A stretch of DNA of 64,000 bases. Origin: JAGPUQ01 sp963708735 (lineage in GTDB: Bacteria; Pseudomonadota; Gammaproteobacteria; Pseudomonadales; Porticoccaceae). The translations under genes were made by a program, and so were the position numbers. Of the stretch, positions 42,812 to 52,342 are shown piece after piece. The notes below the pieces were generated by a model that searched no databases, was not told where the DNA came from, and saw only the letters and a list, made by a program, of their open reading frames with translations. Location: the NCBI GenBank assembly GCA_963708735.1, contig CAVPTW010000007.1:11498-75497 (forward strand), read 5' to 3'. The stretch's first letter is position 1. Every line of letters begins with the position of its first letter.

Positions 42812-43888
42812 ATGTCTGATTCTTCACGTCTGGCGATCGCCGACGGCGCCCGGTTTCGGGAAATCGTGATCCAGCATCTCGACCGGATGCAGGAACCGAC
42901 GCACGAATCGCCGGCCGCGCGCGCCGCCGACATCGCCCGCATCAAGCGGCTGCTGGTGGCCAAGAACGCGGTCATCGTCGCCCATTACTACACGGACCCG
43001 GCGCTCCAGGCGCTCGCCGAGGAGACCGGTGGCATCGTGTCCGACTCCCTCGAAATGGCGCGCTTCGGCAAACGGCATCCGGCCGCGACCCTGGTGGTGG
43101 CAGGGGTGCGCTTCATGGGGGAAACCGCCAAGATTCTGACGCCCGAAAAGACCGTGCTGATGCCGACCCTGGAAGCGACCTGTTCCCTGGATATCGGCTG
43201 TCCGGCGGAGGCCTTTTCAGCGTTTTGCGATCAGCATCCCGACCGCACCGTGGTGGTCTACGCCAATACCTCGGCGGCGGTGAAAGCGCGCGCCGACTGG
43301 GTGGTGACTTCCAGCATCGCCCTCGACGTGGTCGATTACCTCGACCGTGAAGGGCACCGGATTCTGTGGGCGCCGGACAAGCACCTGGGTCACTACGTCC
43401 AGCAGCAGACGGGCGCCGACATGCTGCTCTGGGACGGCAGTTGCGTCGTGCATGAGGAGTTCAAGCTGCGCGGTCTGCTGGATCTGAAGCAGGTGTATCC
43501 GGATGCCGCCATCCTGGTGCATCCCGAGTCGCCGGCGGCGGTGATTGCTATCGCCGATGCGGTGGGCTCCACCTCGCAGTTGATCGCGGCGGCCAGAAAC
43601 CTGCCCAACCGGCGCTGTATCGTCGCCACCGACCAGGGCATTTTCTACAAGATGCAGCAGGCCGCGCCCGACAAGGAATTGATCATCGCGCCCACCGCGG
43701 GCCAGGGTGCCACCTGCCGCAGCTGCGGCCACTGTCCGTGGATGGCGATGAACCACCTGCGCAATCTGGCCGATTCCCTGGAACGTGGCGACAACGAAAT
43801 TCTTGTGGACGCGGAACTGGGTCGCCGCGCCATGGTGCCGCTGCAGCGCATGCTGGACTTTCGCGAGCGCCAGATCGCCGGGGACTGA
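42812..43888 (+). CDS. nadA: Quinolinate synthase A
   Basis: A 358-residue 4Fe-4S enzyme that condenses iminoaspartate with dihydroxyacetone phosphate to quinolinate in NAD synthesis. The three cluster cysteines lie in LEATCSLDIGCPAEAF, LLWDGSCVVHEEF and ATCRSCGHCPWMAMN. VAHYYTDPALQALAE and GSTSQLIAAA are typical substrate-binding parts. A possible -10 box, TAGAAT (42777-42782), precedes it without a clear -35. Complete. Confidence 0.96.
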   Translation: MSDSSRLAIADGARFREIVIQHLDRMQEPTHESPAARAADIARIKRLLVAKNAVIVAHYYTDPALQALAEETGGIVSDSLEMARFGKRHPAATLVVAGVRFMGETAKILTPEKTVLMPTLEATCSLDIGCPAEAFSAFCDQHPDRTVVVYANTSAAVKARADWVVTSSIALDVVDYLDREGHRILWAPDKHLGHYVQQQTGADMLLWDGSCVVHEEFKLRGLLDLKQVYPDAAILVHPESPAAVIAIADAVGSTSQLIAAARNLPNRRCIVATDQGIFYKMQQAAPDKELIIAPTAGQGATCRSCGHCPWMAMNHLRNLADSLERGDNEILVDAELGRRAMVPLQRMLDFRERQIAGD

Positions 43889-43911
43889 CCCGGCGCGGGA
43901 CGGTTCGCGCT

Positions 43912-44610
43912 TTACTCCACGAAGCGCACCTGTTCCGACAGCGCCGCGCGCGGCACCCGGGTTCGGTTGGCCGGCACTGCAGGGTCCTCGTAGCCGAACG
44001 ACAGCCCCATCAGAATACCGATATTGTCCGGCAGCCCGAAATGCTCCCGCGTGACTTCCGGAAAGCGGCTCACCGCCGCCTGGGCGCAGGAGCCAATGCC
44101 ATAAGCCGTCATCGCCAGCATCAGGGTCTGGGCGTACATGCCCACGTCCAGCGCTACGGTTTCGTGAAACATCCGGTCCATGCCGATGAAGGCGATATGG
44201 GGGGCGTCGAAGAACTCGTAGTTGCGCAGCATGGCCCTCCGCCGCCCGTCGCGGTCGTCGCGGGCGATGCCCATGTGGCCGTAGAGGCATACGGCGGTAT
44301 CGATCTGACGCCGGCGCATGACGCCCGGAAATTCCTCGACGCGCTGGTAGTCGCTGGTCACCGGCTGGCCGGAGGTCGCGGCTGCGACGAGCTTGCGGCT
44401 GATGGCGCGGCAGGATGCTCCGGACGCGACCACCACCTGCCAGGGCTGCACATTGCAGTTGGAGGGAGCAAGCTGCGCCAGCTCGAAGACATGGCGCAGG
44501 ACGTCCGCGGGCACCGGATCGGGCAGAAACCCGCGCACCGAGCGGCGCGCGCGGATGACCTGTTCGAAGTCGCTGATACGGGGGTGCAGCGGGGTTGTGG
44601 ACTGGTTCAT
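43912..44610 (-). CDS. Nitroreductase family protein
   Basis: A 232-residue FMN-dependent NAD(P)H oxidoreductase. The flavin-binding start is VIRARRSVRGFLPDPVPADV, followed by LAQLAPSNCNVQPWQVVV; DVGMYAQTLMLAMTAYGIGS and GLSFGYEDP complete the fold. Such enzymes reduce nitro compounds, quinones or enones; the true substrate is unknown. The start at 44610 has GAGGAG upstream. It is convergent with nadA and divergent from the MaoC gene. Confidence 0.88.
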   Translation of the reverse strand: MNQSTTPLHPRISDFEQVIRARRSVRGFLPDPVPADVLRHVFELAQLAPSNCNVQPWQVVVASGASCRAISRKLVAAATSGQPVTSDYQRVEEFPGVMRRRQIDTAVCLYGHMGIARDDRDGRRRAMLRNYEFFDAPHIAFIGMDRMFHETVALDVGMYAQTLMLAMTAYGIGSCAQAAVSRFPEVTREHFGLPDNIGILMGLSFGYEDPAVPANRTRVPRAALSEQVRFVE

Positions 44611-44762
44611 GGCAACTCCTCGTCGATGGTCCCGATTGTATCCGCAGGCGTTGCACCTGTGGGGAAGCGGGGCACAATTGCGGCCCGGTGTGGATTGGAA
44701 TTGAAGTGCTACAATCCGGCCGCTCGCATTTTGCAGACGCTGCGCCAAGCAGAGTCGCAGTA

Positions 44763-44816
44763 CGACGCACAGACATAACACGACTTGCAGACACAACACG
44801 ACTCACAGACACCACA
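44763..44816. repeat. Three imperfect 18-bp tandem repeats
   Basis: CGACGCACAGACATAACA (44763-44780), CGACTTGCAGACACAACA (44781-44798) and CGACTCACAGACACCACA (44799-44816) follow one another in the leader of the MaoC gene, just before its ribosome site GGAGG. No coding role is apparent. Confidence 0.75.
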
Positions 44817-44833
44817 CTACGGAGGATGGCCCG

Positions 44834-45286
44834 ATGGCCGGTTTGCATTTTGAAGATTTCGTCGAAGGGCAGGTGTTCGATCACGAGGTACGGCGCACCG
44901 TCTCCGAGTACGACAACACGCTGTTCAGCTGCCTGACCATGAACACCCAGCCGCTGCACCTCGACGCCGAATTCTCCAAGAACAGCATCCATGGCCAGCG
45001 CATCGTCAACAGCATGTTCACGCTGGCGCTGGTGGTGGGCGTCCAGGTCACCGAGCTGACCCTGGGCACCACGCTGGGCAATCTGGGCATGACCGACGTC
45101 GCGTTTCCGCGTCCGGTGTTCCACGGCGACACCATCCGCGCCCGCACCACGATACTGTCCAAGCGTGTCAGCCAGAAACGCACCGATTCGGGCATCGTGA
45201 ATTTTCTCCACGAGGGCTTCAATCAGCGCGACGAACTGGTCGCGACCTGCAAGCGCACCGCGCTGATGAAAATGAAATCCGCCTGA
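44834..45286 (+). CDS. MaoC-like hotdog-fold dehydratase
   Basis: A 150-residue protein of the MaoC/R-specific enoyl-CoA hydratase family. FEDFVEGQVFDHEVRRTVSE is the usual start, and the catalytic region is NTQPLHLDAEFSKNSIHGQR with the aspartate and histidine of the hydratase motif. It likely hydrates or dehydrates a CoA ester such as mesaconyl-CoA. The CoA-ester lyase gene begins 16 bases later, and this pair is often found together. GGAGG precedes the ATG at 44834. Confidence 0.88.
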   Translation: MAGLHFEDFVEGQVFDHEVRRTVSEYDNTLFSCLTMNTQPLHLDAEFSKNSIHGQRIVNSMFTLALVVGVQVTELTLGTTLGNLGMTDVAFPRPVFHGDTIRARTTILSKRVSQKRTDSGIVNFLHEGFNQRDELVATCKRTALMKMKSA

Positions 45287-45302
45287 GTCGGGAGAGAAGA
45301 TC

Positions 45303-46175
45303 ATGCGTTCCATGCTGTTTCTGCCCGCCGATAGCGAGAAGAAGATCGCCAAGGGGGAGGGCACCAACGCCGACGGCCTGATCCTCGATCTGGAGGATTC
45401 GGTCGCTCCCTCGCGCAAGGAGGAGGCACGCCGGCTGGCGCGGGCCTATCTCGACGCGCGCCCCCTGGGCAGTCGCCGCAAGAAATTGCTGGTGCGCATC
45501 AATCCTCTCGACGGCGCCATGACGCTCGACGATCTGGCCGCCGTGGTGGGGGGCGCGCCGGATTATGTGCTGCTGCCCAAATACCGCACCCGCGAGGACG
45601 TGATCCGGCTCGACCATTACCTGAGTGCGCTGGAGGTGCACGAGGGCGTGCCGCGCGGGCACATCCGGATTCTGGTGATCGGCACCGAGACCGGGCAGGG
45701 CGTGCTCAACCTTGCGGGTCTCACCGGCGCCAGTCCGCGCCTCGCCTATGTGAGCTGGGGCGAGTTCGATCTGTCGGCCGATGTCGGCGCCGAGACGCAT
45801 CTGCTCCCGGACGGCACCTGGGACGATCTGTTCCGGACCGTGCGTGCGCTCTGTCTCGCGGCCGCGGCTTCCGCCGGCATCGAACCCTGCAACACCGTGT
45901 TCACCGACTACAAGGACGACGCCGGACTCGAGGCCGCGGCACGGGGCGCGCGCCGGGCAGGGTTTACCTGCATGATGGCGATTCACCCCAACCAGGTCGA
46001 CACCATCAACCGCGTGTTTTCCGTCGGCGAGAAGGAGCTTGAGTGGTCGCGGCGGGTGGTCGAAGCGTTCGACGCGAGTCCCGATGTCGGCGTGGTGGGT
46101 CTGGACGGCATCATGCTCGACAAACCGCACTATACTCAGGCCAAGCGCATCATCGCCCGGGCCGCTGCCTATTGA
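45303..46175 (+). CDS. HpcH/HpaI-CitE-like CoA ester lyase
   Basis: A 290-residue TIM-barrel lyase with MRSMLFLPADSEKKIAKGE, the metal/substrate motif ADGLILDLEDSVAPS, LLVRINPLD, VIGTETGQGVLNLAGL with the second acid ligand, and MMAIHPNQVDTINRVFS. The family cleaves or makes malyl-CoA, citramalyl-CoA or citryl-CoA. Next to a MaoC-type hydratase, a role in methylmalyl- or citramalyl-CoA metabolism is plausible; the substrate cannot be fixed. Confidence 0.87.
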   Translation: MRSMLFLPADSEKKIAKGEGTNADGLILDLEDSVAPSRKEEARRLARAYLDARPLGSRRKKLLVRINPLDGAMTLDDLAAVVGGAPDYVLLPKYRTREDVIRLDHYLSALEVHEGVPRGHIRILVIGTETGQGVLNLAGLTGASPRLAYVSWGEFDLSADVGAETHLLPDGTWDDLFRTVRALCLAAAASAGIEPCNTVFTDYKDDAGLEAAARGARRAGFTCMMAIHPNQVDTINRVFSVGEKELEWSRRVVEAFDASPDVGVVGLDGIMLDKPHYTQAKRIIARAAAY

Positions 46176-46220
46176 GGGGGTGGCCGGGTTCCAGCCAGCT
46201 GAAATTGCGAGGGGATTGCC

Positions 46221-46457
46221 ATGACCGATCCGGTACGAGTCTCCGACACACCCTTTGCGGTGGCGGTCGAGGAAGGCAAAAATTATTTCTGGTGTGCCTG
46301 CGGTCGCAGCGCGAAGCAGCCGTTTTGTGATGGCGCTCATGCGGGGACCGGTATCACTCCGGTGAAGTATCAGGCGCCGGCAGCGAAGACAGTCTATTTC
46401 TGCGGCTGCAAGGCGACGCGCAATCAGCCGCTCTGCGACGGTAGCCACAAGGGCTGA
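46221..46457 (+). CDS. Double CDGSH iron-sulfur protein
   Basis: A 78-residue protein with two CDGSH-type 2Fe-2S motifs: CACGRSAKQPFCDGAH and CGCKATRNQPLCDGSH, each with three cysteines and one histidine. Such small proteins carry redox-active, labile clusters; their bacterial roles are unclear. It lies 45 bases after the lyase gene, with a GAGGGG-like site before the ATG, and may share its transcript. Confidence 0.93.
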   Translation: MTDPVRVSDTPFAVAVEEGKNYFWCACGRSAKQPFCDGAHAGTGITPVKYQAPAAKTVYFCGCKATRNQPLCDGSHKG

Positions 46458-46495
46458 CGACCGGCCGCATCCGGGCCGGTATGATCTGCGTCGGC

Positions 46496-47977
46496 CTATT
46501 TGTGCCGATCGGGGCCACCCAGCTGTTTTTCCAGATGATCCAGATCCTGCATGCGTTGATCGATCAGGGCCACCTGGCGGAAATTCCGTTCCTGTAGCTT
46601 GCGCGCATAGCGCAGATGGTCCCGCGCCTTGTCGAATATGCCGTTCTGCATGAAATACTCGGCGCGCGCCATGTGCACGCTCGGAATATCTCCCGCCAAG
46701 CCGCTGACTTCGGCCAGTTCGAACCAGACCTGGGGATCGTTCGGGCGGTCGTGCGACAGCCTTGCCAGTACGGCTTCGGCTTCGCCGACCCGGTTGGCGC
46801 TCCGCAGACTTTGCGCAAGCTCCATGCGCACGGGGTAGTGATCCGGTACCTTGGCGGCGAGCTGCTGTGCCTGTTCGACGGCGATGCCGGTTGCCCCGGC
46901 TGCACGTTCAATGGCAATGGCCGTGAGTTGGTAGGTCAGGCGCTCGGGGTCTTCTGCCAGTAGCTTGTGGATCTGCTCGCGCGCGCCCTTGTGATCGCCC
47001 ATCGCGCTCAGCGCCAGCGCGAGGCCGTAGCGGGCGGCGGTGCGGGAGAGCGAGTCGCCCGATAGCTCGTCGCGAAACCGCGCGGCGGCAAGCTCGGAGC
47101 GCTCCGCCGACGTGGCCTGAATACGGGCGCGCATCAGGTGATACTCCAGATTATCCGGATACTGGTGCGGAGGGTATTTGGAGACGCGAGCCCTGATATC
47201 CGATACCCGGGATTCGGTCAGCGGGTGGGTCAGCATGAATTCGGGCGGGCGCTGCCCTGTGTAACGGGTCGCGGCCAGCATCTGCTCAAACATTTCGGCG
47301 GCTCCGGCGGGGTCCATGCCGGCGCGGTAGAGCGTGTCGATGCCGATCCGGTCCGCTTCCTGTTCGTTTTGCCGGCTGTAAATAAGGGACTGGTCGATCA
47401 TGGCGGCCTGAGTCGTTGCCATCACCGCCATCCCCGCCTGCGCGCCTCCGGTGGCCGCGAGCACCAGGCCGGCGAGCAGCCCCGTCAGTCCCACGGCAGT
47501 CGACTGGTGCTGGCTCTCGATGCCGCGGGCGAAATGGCGCTGGCTAAGGTGTGCGAGTTCGTGCGTCAGTACCGAAGCGCATTGATGCTCGGTGCGGGCT
47601 TGCAATAAAAGTCCGGTATGAACGCCCACGATGCCGCCTGGTACCGCAAAGGCGTTGATCGAGTCATTGTGTACCAGGACCAGCTGCAGGTTCCGGTCGA
47701 GCAGTTCGCTACTGCTCGCAAGGCGGAAGATCAATCGCTCCAGATAGTCCTGCACCAGCGGGTCGTCGTAGGTGCGCACCTGGCGGCGAAACGCCATCAA
47801 CCAGGCGCGCCCCAGATCCTGTTCCTGTTTCAGGCTGACCAGACCGGAACTGCTGTCGCCGAGTTCCGGCAACCGGATATCCGCGCCCGCGACCAGGCTC
47901 GAGAAGAGCATGGCGAAGATCAGACAGGGGACGGCAAGCCCCCGGGCGAAGTAAGATGATGGCTGCAACCTGCACAT
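46496..47977 (-). CDS. M48 metalloprotease/chaperone, BepA-like
   Basis: A 493-residue periplasmic protein: a signal peptide to about residue 31, then a peptidase M48 domain with the zinc motif HELAH (139-143) and a later glutamate in SRQNEQEADRIG, then tetratricopeptide repeats from about 300 (RTAARYGLALALSAMGDHKG, ELAQSLRSANRVGEAEAVLA). BepA assists assembly and quality control of outer-membrane proteins such as LptD. Domain order and length match BepA. Divergent from the PerM-like gene. Confidence 0.9.
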   Translation of the reverse strand: MCRLQPSSYFARGLAVPCLIFAMLFSSLVAGADIRLPELGDSSSGLVSLKQEQDLGRAWLMAFRRQVRTYDDPLVQDYLERLIFRLASSSELLDRNLQLVLVHNDSINAFAVPGGIVGVHTGLLLQARTEHQCASVLTHELAHLSQRHFARGIESQHQSTAVGLTGLLAGLVLAATGGAQAGMAVMATTQAAMIDQSLIYSRQNEQEADRIGIDTLYRAGMDPAGAAEMFEQMLAATRYTGQRPPEFMLTHPLTESRVSDIRARVSKYPPHQYPDNLEYHLMRARIQATSAERSELAAARFRDELSGDSLSRTAARYGLALALSAMGDHKGAREQIHKLLAEDPERLTYQLTAIAIERAAGATGIAVEQAQQLAAKVPDHYPVRMELAQSLRSANRVGEAEAVLARLSHDRPNDPQVWFELAEVSGLAGDIPSVHMARAEYFMQNGIFDKARDHLRYARKLQERNFRQVALIDQRMQDLDHLEKQLGGPDRHK

Positions 47978-48142
47978 TCCTCAATAACCGCGCGAGCCAG
48001 TGGCAGCGGCGCGAAGTGGCTTGGACAGCCGATGGTAGCATCGGTTCATGGTCGCGGGATGCGCAGCGTTTCCCCAGCGAATGTCGATCGTCAATCCCGC
48101 AAATGATGTCGGCAGTCACGCCCAAAAAATAGAGGTGGTTCC

Positions 48143-49270
48143 ATGTGGAAAGTATTGGGCAACTGGGTTCACCGTTATCTCGGCAACGAGGAGGCGGTGT
48201 TGCTGGCGCTGCTGATGGTGGCAGTCCTGGTGGCCATCATCGGATTTGCCAACGTGATGGGTCCGCTACTGGCCGCGCTGGTGCTGGCGTTCCTGCTCCA
48301 GGGCATCGTGGCGCGCCTGGAGCGCCTGCGCATTCCCCACACACTGGCGGTATGGATGACGTTCCTCGGTTTCCTGGGATTGTTGTTCGCCAGCGCCGTG
48401 GTGTTGTTCCCCATCCTGGTCCAGCAGTCCACCAATCTGCTGAATGAGCTTCCTGCCATGATTCGCCACTGGCAGGCAGCGGTCTTGCAATTGCCGGAGC
48501 GGTATCCGTATCTGATCTCCCAGGACCAGCTGGAGCAACTCATTCAGTACGTGGCTGGCGAAGCTACGGGTTTTGCCAAGGCCGCGCTGTCGTTTTCACT
48601 GAGCCGGTTCGCGGACCTGGTGGGGCTCCTAGTCTATCTGGTGCTGGTGCCGTTGATGGTGTTCTTCATGCTCAAGGACCGCAAGGAACTGATCGCGCAA
48701 CTGACGGGGCTGCTGCCCCGCGAGCGACCGGTGATGCGCCAGGTGTGGCAGGAAATGGATATCCAGATGGCCAATTATGTGCGCGGCAAAGTGATTCAAA
48801 TACTGATTGTGGCGGCGCTCAGCTATATCGTATTCGCGTGGCTGGGCCTGCAATACGGGGCGCTGCTGGCTCTGGTGGTGGGGGTATCGGTGATCGTGCC
48901 CTACATCGGCGCCACCGTGGCGACGGTGCCGGTGCTGCTGGTGGGCTATGTGCAGCTGGGATGGGGCGGCGATTTTCTCGTGCTGACGCTGGCCTACGGG
49001 CTGATCCAGTTTCTCGACGGCAATGTGCTGGTGCCCATCCTGTTTTCCGACGCCGTGAATCTCCATCCCGTTGTGATCATTCTGGCGGTCTTGCTGTTCG
49101 GCGGTCTCTGGGGTTTGTGGGGCGTGTTCTTTGCCATTCCCCTGGCCACCCTGGTCAAGGCGCTGTATAGCGCCTGGCCGCGGAACGAAATCGAACCGGA
49201 CGAGTCGGATGGCTCCGCGGCACCGCTCGCCAATCCGGCGGCGGGGACCACTCCGGTGGAGACTCCTTGA
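48143..49270 (+). CDS. AI-2E/PerM-family membrane transporter
   Basis: A 375-residue inner-membrane protein with about eight hydrophobic segments and the family motifs NVMGPLLAALVLAFLLQGIV, RLPERYP-like loop text (QLPERYPYLI), FMLKDRKELI, PYIGATVATVPVLLVG and FLDGNVLVPILFSDAVNLHP. Family members export varied solutes, including sodium/protons and the AI-2 signal; the substrate here is unknown. Its stop shares one base with the ATG of the M16 peptidase. In E. coli perM and bepA are also neighbours, which supports the assignment. Confidence 0.88.
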   Translation: MWKVLGNWVHRYLGNEEAVLLALLMVAVLVAIIGFANVMGPLLAALVLAFLLQGIVARLERLRIPHTLAVWMTFLGFLGLLFASAVVLFPILVQQSTNLLNELPAMIRHWQAAVLQLPERYPYLISQDQLEQLIQYVAGEATGFAKAALSFSLSRFADLVGLLVYLVLVPLMVFFMLKDRKELIAQLTGLLPRERPVMRQVWQEMDIQMANYVRGKVIQILIVAALSYIVFAWLGLQYGALLALVVGVSVIVPYIGATVATVPVLLVGYVQLGWGGDFLVLTLAYGLIQFLDGNVLVPILFSDAVNLHPVVIILAVLLFGGLWGLWGVFFAIPLATLVKALYSAWPRNEIEPDESDGSAAPLANPAAGTTPVETP

Positions 49271-52155
49271 TGTTTGGCGCGTTCCGACCAACGGCTGTCC
49301 GGCTGGTTTTCTGGTTTCTCTGGTGGTCGCTGGCCGCCAATGCGGCGCCGGCCACCGACTGGTGGCAGCCGGCGCCGCGCGCCGACGGCGGCGAGGTCGC
49401 GGTAAATCGCAGCCCGGCCGATGATCGCCAGTACCGCTATCTGAAACTCGAGAATGGCTTGCAGGTGGTGCTGGTCTCGGATGCCGCCAGCGACAAGAGC
49501 GCAGCGGCACTGAGCGTCGGCGTGGGCAGCTTCGACAATCCTGCCGATCGCGCTGGCCTCGCGCACTTCCTGGAGCACATGCTGTTTCTGGGCACCGAAA
49601 AGTATTCGACGGCAGCGGAGTATCAGGCGTTCATCACCAGTCACGGCGGCAGTCACAACGCCTATACCAGTCTGGAGGAAACCAATTTCTTCTTCGACAT
49701 CGAGCCGGCGTACCTGGATGGGGCGTTGGATCGCTTCGCGCAGTTTTTCATCGCGCCAAAGTTCGATCCCGACTATGTCGAACGCGAGCGCCAGGCGGTG
49801 GATGCCGAGTATCGCCTCAAGCTGCGCGATGACGGCCGCCGCGAGGAGGACGTGGTGGGCGAGGTGATCAATCCGGATCATCCGCTCGCGAAATTTTCCG
49901 TGGGCAATCGCGATACGCTCGCGGATCTGGACAACCGGCCGGTGCGCGACGACCTGATCGCATTTTATCAGCGGCATTACTCGGCGGATCTGATGACACT
50001 GGCCGTGGTGGGACGCCAGTCCCTCGACGAGTTGCAGGCCATGGTCGCAACCCGCTTTGGCGCCGTTCCGCGCCGCCCGGCGGAGCTGGCCACCGGCGAG
50101 GTGCCATTGCTGCCGGCATCCGGGCCGCAATTGGTTGAATTGCACCCCGATCAGGAGCGACGTAAGCTCGGGGTGTTGTTTCCATTGCCGTCCCAGCGGG
50201 AACATTGGCGAGAGAAGCCAGCCACGTTTCTCGCGCATTTACTCGGGGACGAGAGCGAACACAGTCTGCTGGCGGAGCTCAAGCGCCAGGGCCTCGCGGA
50301 GAGCCTCAGCGCGGGCCTCGCCTACGATTCGCGGCGCGGCGCGGCGTTTGCGCTCACCATCGCCCTCACGCCGGCGGGGGTCGCGGCGCGTGCTCAGGTG
50401 CTCGACCAGCTGTGGGCCTGGATCGCCAAGGTGCGGGCGTCCGGTATCGAGGCGTGGCGGTACACGGAATTCGGCGTGATGCAGCGCGCCGAATTCCAGT
50501 TTCTCGAAAAATCGGGGGCCAGCGAGCAGGCGCTCGCTCTTGCGGATGCACTGCACGATTACCCTCCCGCAGAGGTGTTGCGCGGTCCCTATCTCTACGA
50601 ACATTTCGACGCCGACCTGGTGCGGGCGACGGCGGCGCTGCTGCGCCCCGATAACGCGCTCATCACCATCATGGCGCCGGAATTCGATCAGCTGAACCGA
50701 GTCTCACGCTACTACCAGACGCCCTACAGGGTACTCCCGGTCGCGACGCAGCAAATGGCGGCCTGGAATGCCGCTCCGGAGACCAGCGTGTTGCGGCTGC
50801 CGGACCCCAATCCCTACATTCCCGAGCACTTCCCGGTGACGGAGCGGGGCGGGGTTTCGTCGCCGCCGACGCTGCTGATCGAGCATCCGGCGCTGCGCCT
50901 GTGGCAATATCGCGACGCGGAATTCGGTACGCCGCGCGCGGTGTTCAGCGCCCAGATCCTGGCGCCGCGTGCGCGTGGTCACCGGGGTGCCGCGCTGACC
51001 GAGCTCTATCTCGCGCTGGTCAGTGATGAGTTGAGCGCGGAGGTCTATCCGGCGTTTCTGGCGGGCCTCGATTTCGGATTGAAACGTTGGGAGGGTGGCA
51101 TCGAACTCAGCGTCAGCGGCTACGCCGACAAGCAGGAGGTTCTTCTGCAGCGCTTGCTGGCCGTTCTGGCGGAGCCGAAGTTCGACACCGCACGCTTTAC
51201 CCGCGTGAAGGAAACCCTGATCCGGGGCTGGCGCAACAGTCGCAAGGAATGGCCGGTGCGCCAGGCGGTCGACGAGATCGCGCCGCTGTTGCGCGATGCG
51301 CCCCGGGCTCTGGAGCTGGCGAAGGAACTGGAACCGGTCGGCCCGGATGCGTTGCGCGCCTTCGTCGCTGGGCTCTACCGCGATGGCAGCGTCAAGGCCT
51401 ATGCCGGCGGCATGGTCGATGCGGAAACCGCCCAGCGCATGGCGAGCCGGGTCTTGGCGCGCCTCGCGATAGCGCCCGAGCGGCCGCCCCGTCTCAGTCA
51501 TGAGGTGCGCCGGTTGCGTCCGCAATCCCGGCTGCCGCGCTGGGATCTGGTGGTGAAACAGCCGGATCGCGCCGCGATACTCTACCTGCAGGGCGCTTCC
51601 GATACCCTCGTCGAACGCGCCCGGTTTGCACTGCTGGAGAAAATCACCGAAGAGCCGTTTTACACGGAAATTCGCACCGAGAAGCAATTGGGCTATGTCG
51701 TCGGCAGTCAGATCATGCCGTCGAACCGGGTGCCCGGAGTCTTGTTCTACGCGCAATCGCCGCGCGCCGACGCGACCCGCCTGATGGCCGAGATGGAGCG
51801 GTTCCTGGCGGCCCGCTGTCAGGCGCTGGACACCCTGGATGACGCAGAACTCGAACGGTTCAAGCAAGCCACGTTGGCGGGTATCGAGGAGCGACCCAAG
51901 AACATCCTCGAGCAGGCCGCGCGCCACAACGAGAGCCTGGCGCTCGATTACCGCAACTTCGACTTCCGCCCGCGCCTCGCCGCGGCGGTACGCGCCGAGA
52001 CGCTGGTCGATCTCAAGGGCGAATGTGGACGGGTGTTCGGTCCGCGGCAGCGCCGGGGGCTCTGGATTGCGACGGGCGATCGTGCGGCGGCGGGTTCGGA
52101 CGCGGCAAGACGTCTCAATCGCGCCAGTGACGGTCGCTACAGCTATCCTTGGTAA
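49270..52155 (+). CDS. M16 insulinase-family zinc peptidase (protease III-like)
   Basis: A 961-residue secreted peptidase: a signal peptide (about 1-26, ending ANA), then the inverted zinc motif HFLEH (H99, E102, H103) and the third ligand E180 in VDAEYRLKL, spaced exactly 77 residues as in protease III. GGSHNAYTSLEETNFFFDI is typical. Four homologous domains give a full-length pitrilysin-type clamshell that degrades small peptides in the periplasm. ATG 49270 follows GGAG and overlaps the upstream stop. Its end lies in a 19-base triplicated repeat. Confidence 0.92.
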   Translation: MFGAFRPTAVRLVFWFLWWSLAANAAPATDWWQPAPRADGGEVAVNRSPADDRQYRYLKLENGLQVVLVSDAASDKSAAALSVGVGSFDNPADRAGLAHFLEHMLFLGTEKYSTAAEYQAFITSHGGSHNAYTSLEETNFFFDIEPAYLDGALDRFAQFFIAPKFDPDYVERERQAVDAEYRLKLRDDGRREEDVVGEVINPDHPLAKFSVGNRDTLADLDNRPVRDDLIAFYQRHYSADLMTLAVVGRQSLDELQAMVATRFGAVPRRPAELATGEVPLLPASGPQLVELHPDQERRKLGVLFPLPSQREHWREKPATFLAHLLGDESEHSLLAELKRQGLAESLSAGLAYDSRRGAAFALTIALTPAGVAARAQVLDQLWAWIAKVRASGIEAWRYTEFGVMQRAEFQFLEKSGASEQALALADALHDYPPAEVLRGPYLYEHFDADLVRATAALLRPDNALITIMAPEFDQLNRVSRYYQTPYRVLPVATQQMAAWNAAPETSVLRLPDPNPYIPEHFPVTERGGVSSPPTLLIEHPALRLWQYRDAEFGTPRAVFSAQILAPRARGHRGAALTELYLALVSDELSAEVYPAFLAGLDFGLKRWEGGIELSVSGYADKQEVLLQRLLAVLAEPKFDTARFTRVKETLIRGWRNSRKEWPVRQAVDEIAPLLRDAPRALELAKELEPVGPDALRAFVAGLYRDGSVKAYAGGMVDAETAQRMASRVLARLAIAPERPPRLSHEVRRLRPQSRLPRWDLVVKQPDRAAILYLQGASDTLVERARFALLEKITEEPFYTEIRTEKQLGYVVGSQIMPSNRVPGVLFYAQSPRADATRLMAEMERFLAARCQALDTLDDAELERFKQATLAGIEERPKNILEQAARHNESLALDYRNFDFRPRLAAAVRAETLVDLKGECGRVFGPRQRRGLWIATGDRAAAGSDAARRLNRASDGRYSYPW

Positions 52156-52199
52156 CAGAAGTTATCCTTGGTGACAGAAGTTATCCTTGGTGACAGAGA
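52143..52199 (+). repeat. Three 19-bp tandem repeats spanning the M16 peptidase stop
   Basis: CTATCCTTGGTAACAGAAG (52143-52161), TTATCCTTGGTGACAGAAG (52162-52180) and TTATCCTTGGTGACAGAGA (52181-52199). Each copy has a stop codon at the same place (TAA 52153, TGA 52172, TGA 52191). Because 19 is not divisible by three, the stops fall in all three plus-strand frames. Confidence 0.88.
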
Positions 52200-52342
52200 T
52201 TCGCTGGCGGCTAGAGGTTGGCCCGGGTGATTGCCCGGGCACGAGCAACGGGGTTCGCGGCGGGTGTCCGTTGAACGGCGAGTCCATTTCGCCTAGTGTG
52301 CAAAACGTCGGGGCAGATATCGTGGGCGCAGCAGGAAATCCT

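Noticed and set aside
43217..45418. A 733-codon minus-strand frame covering nadA, nitroreductase and MaoC genes
   Set aside because: It crosses several real genes on both strands, and no family pattern is visible in it.
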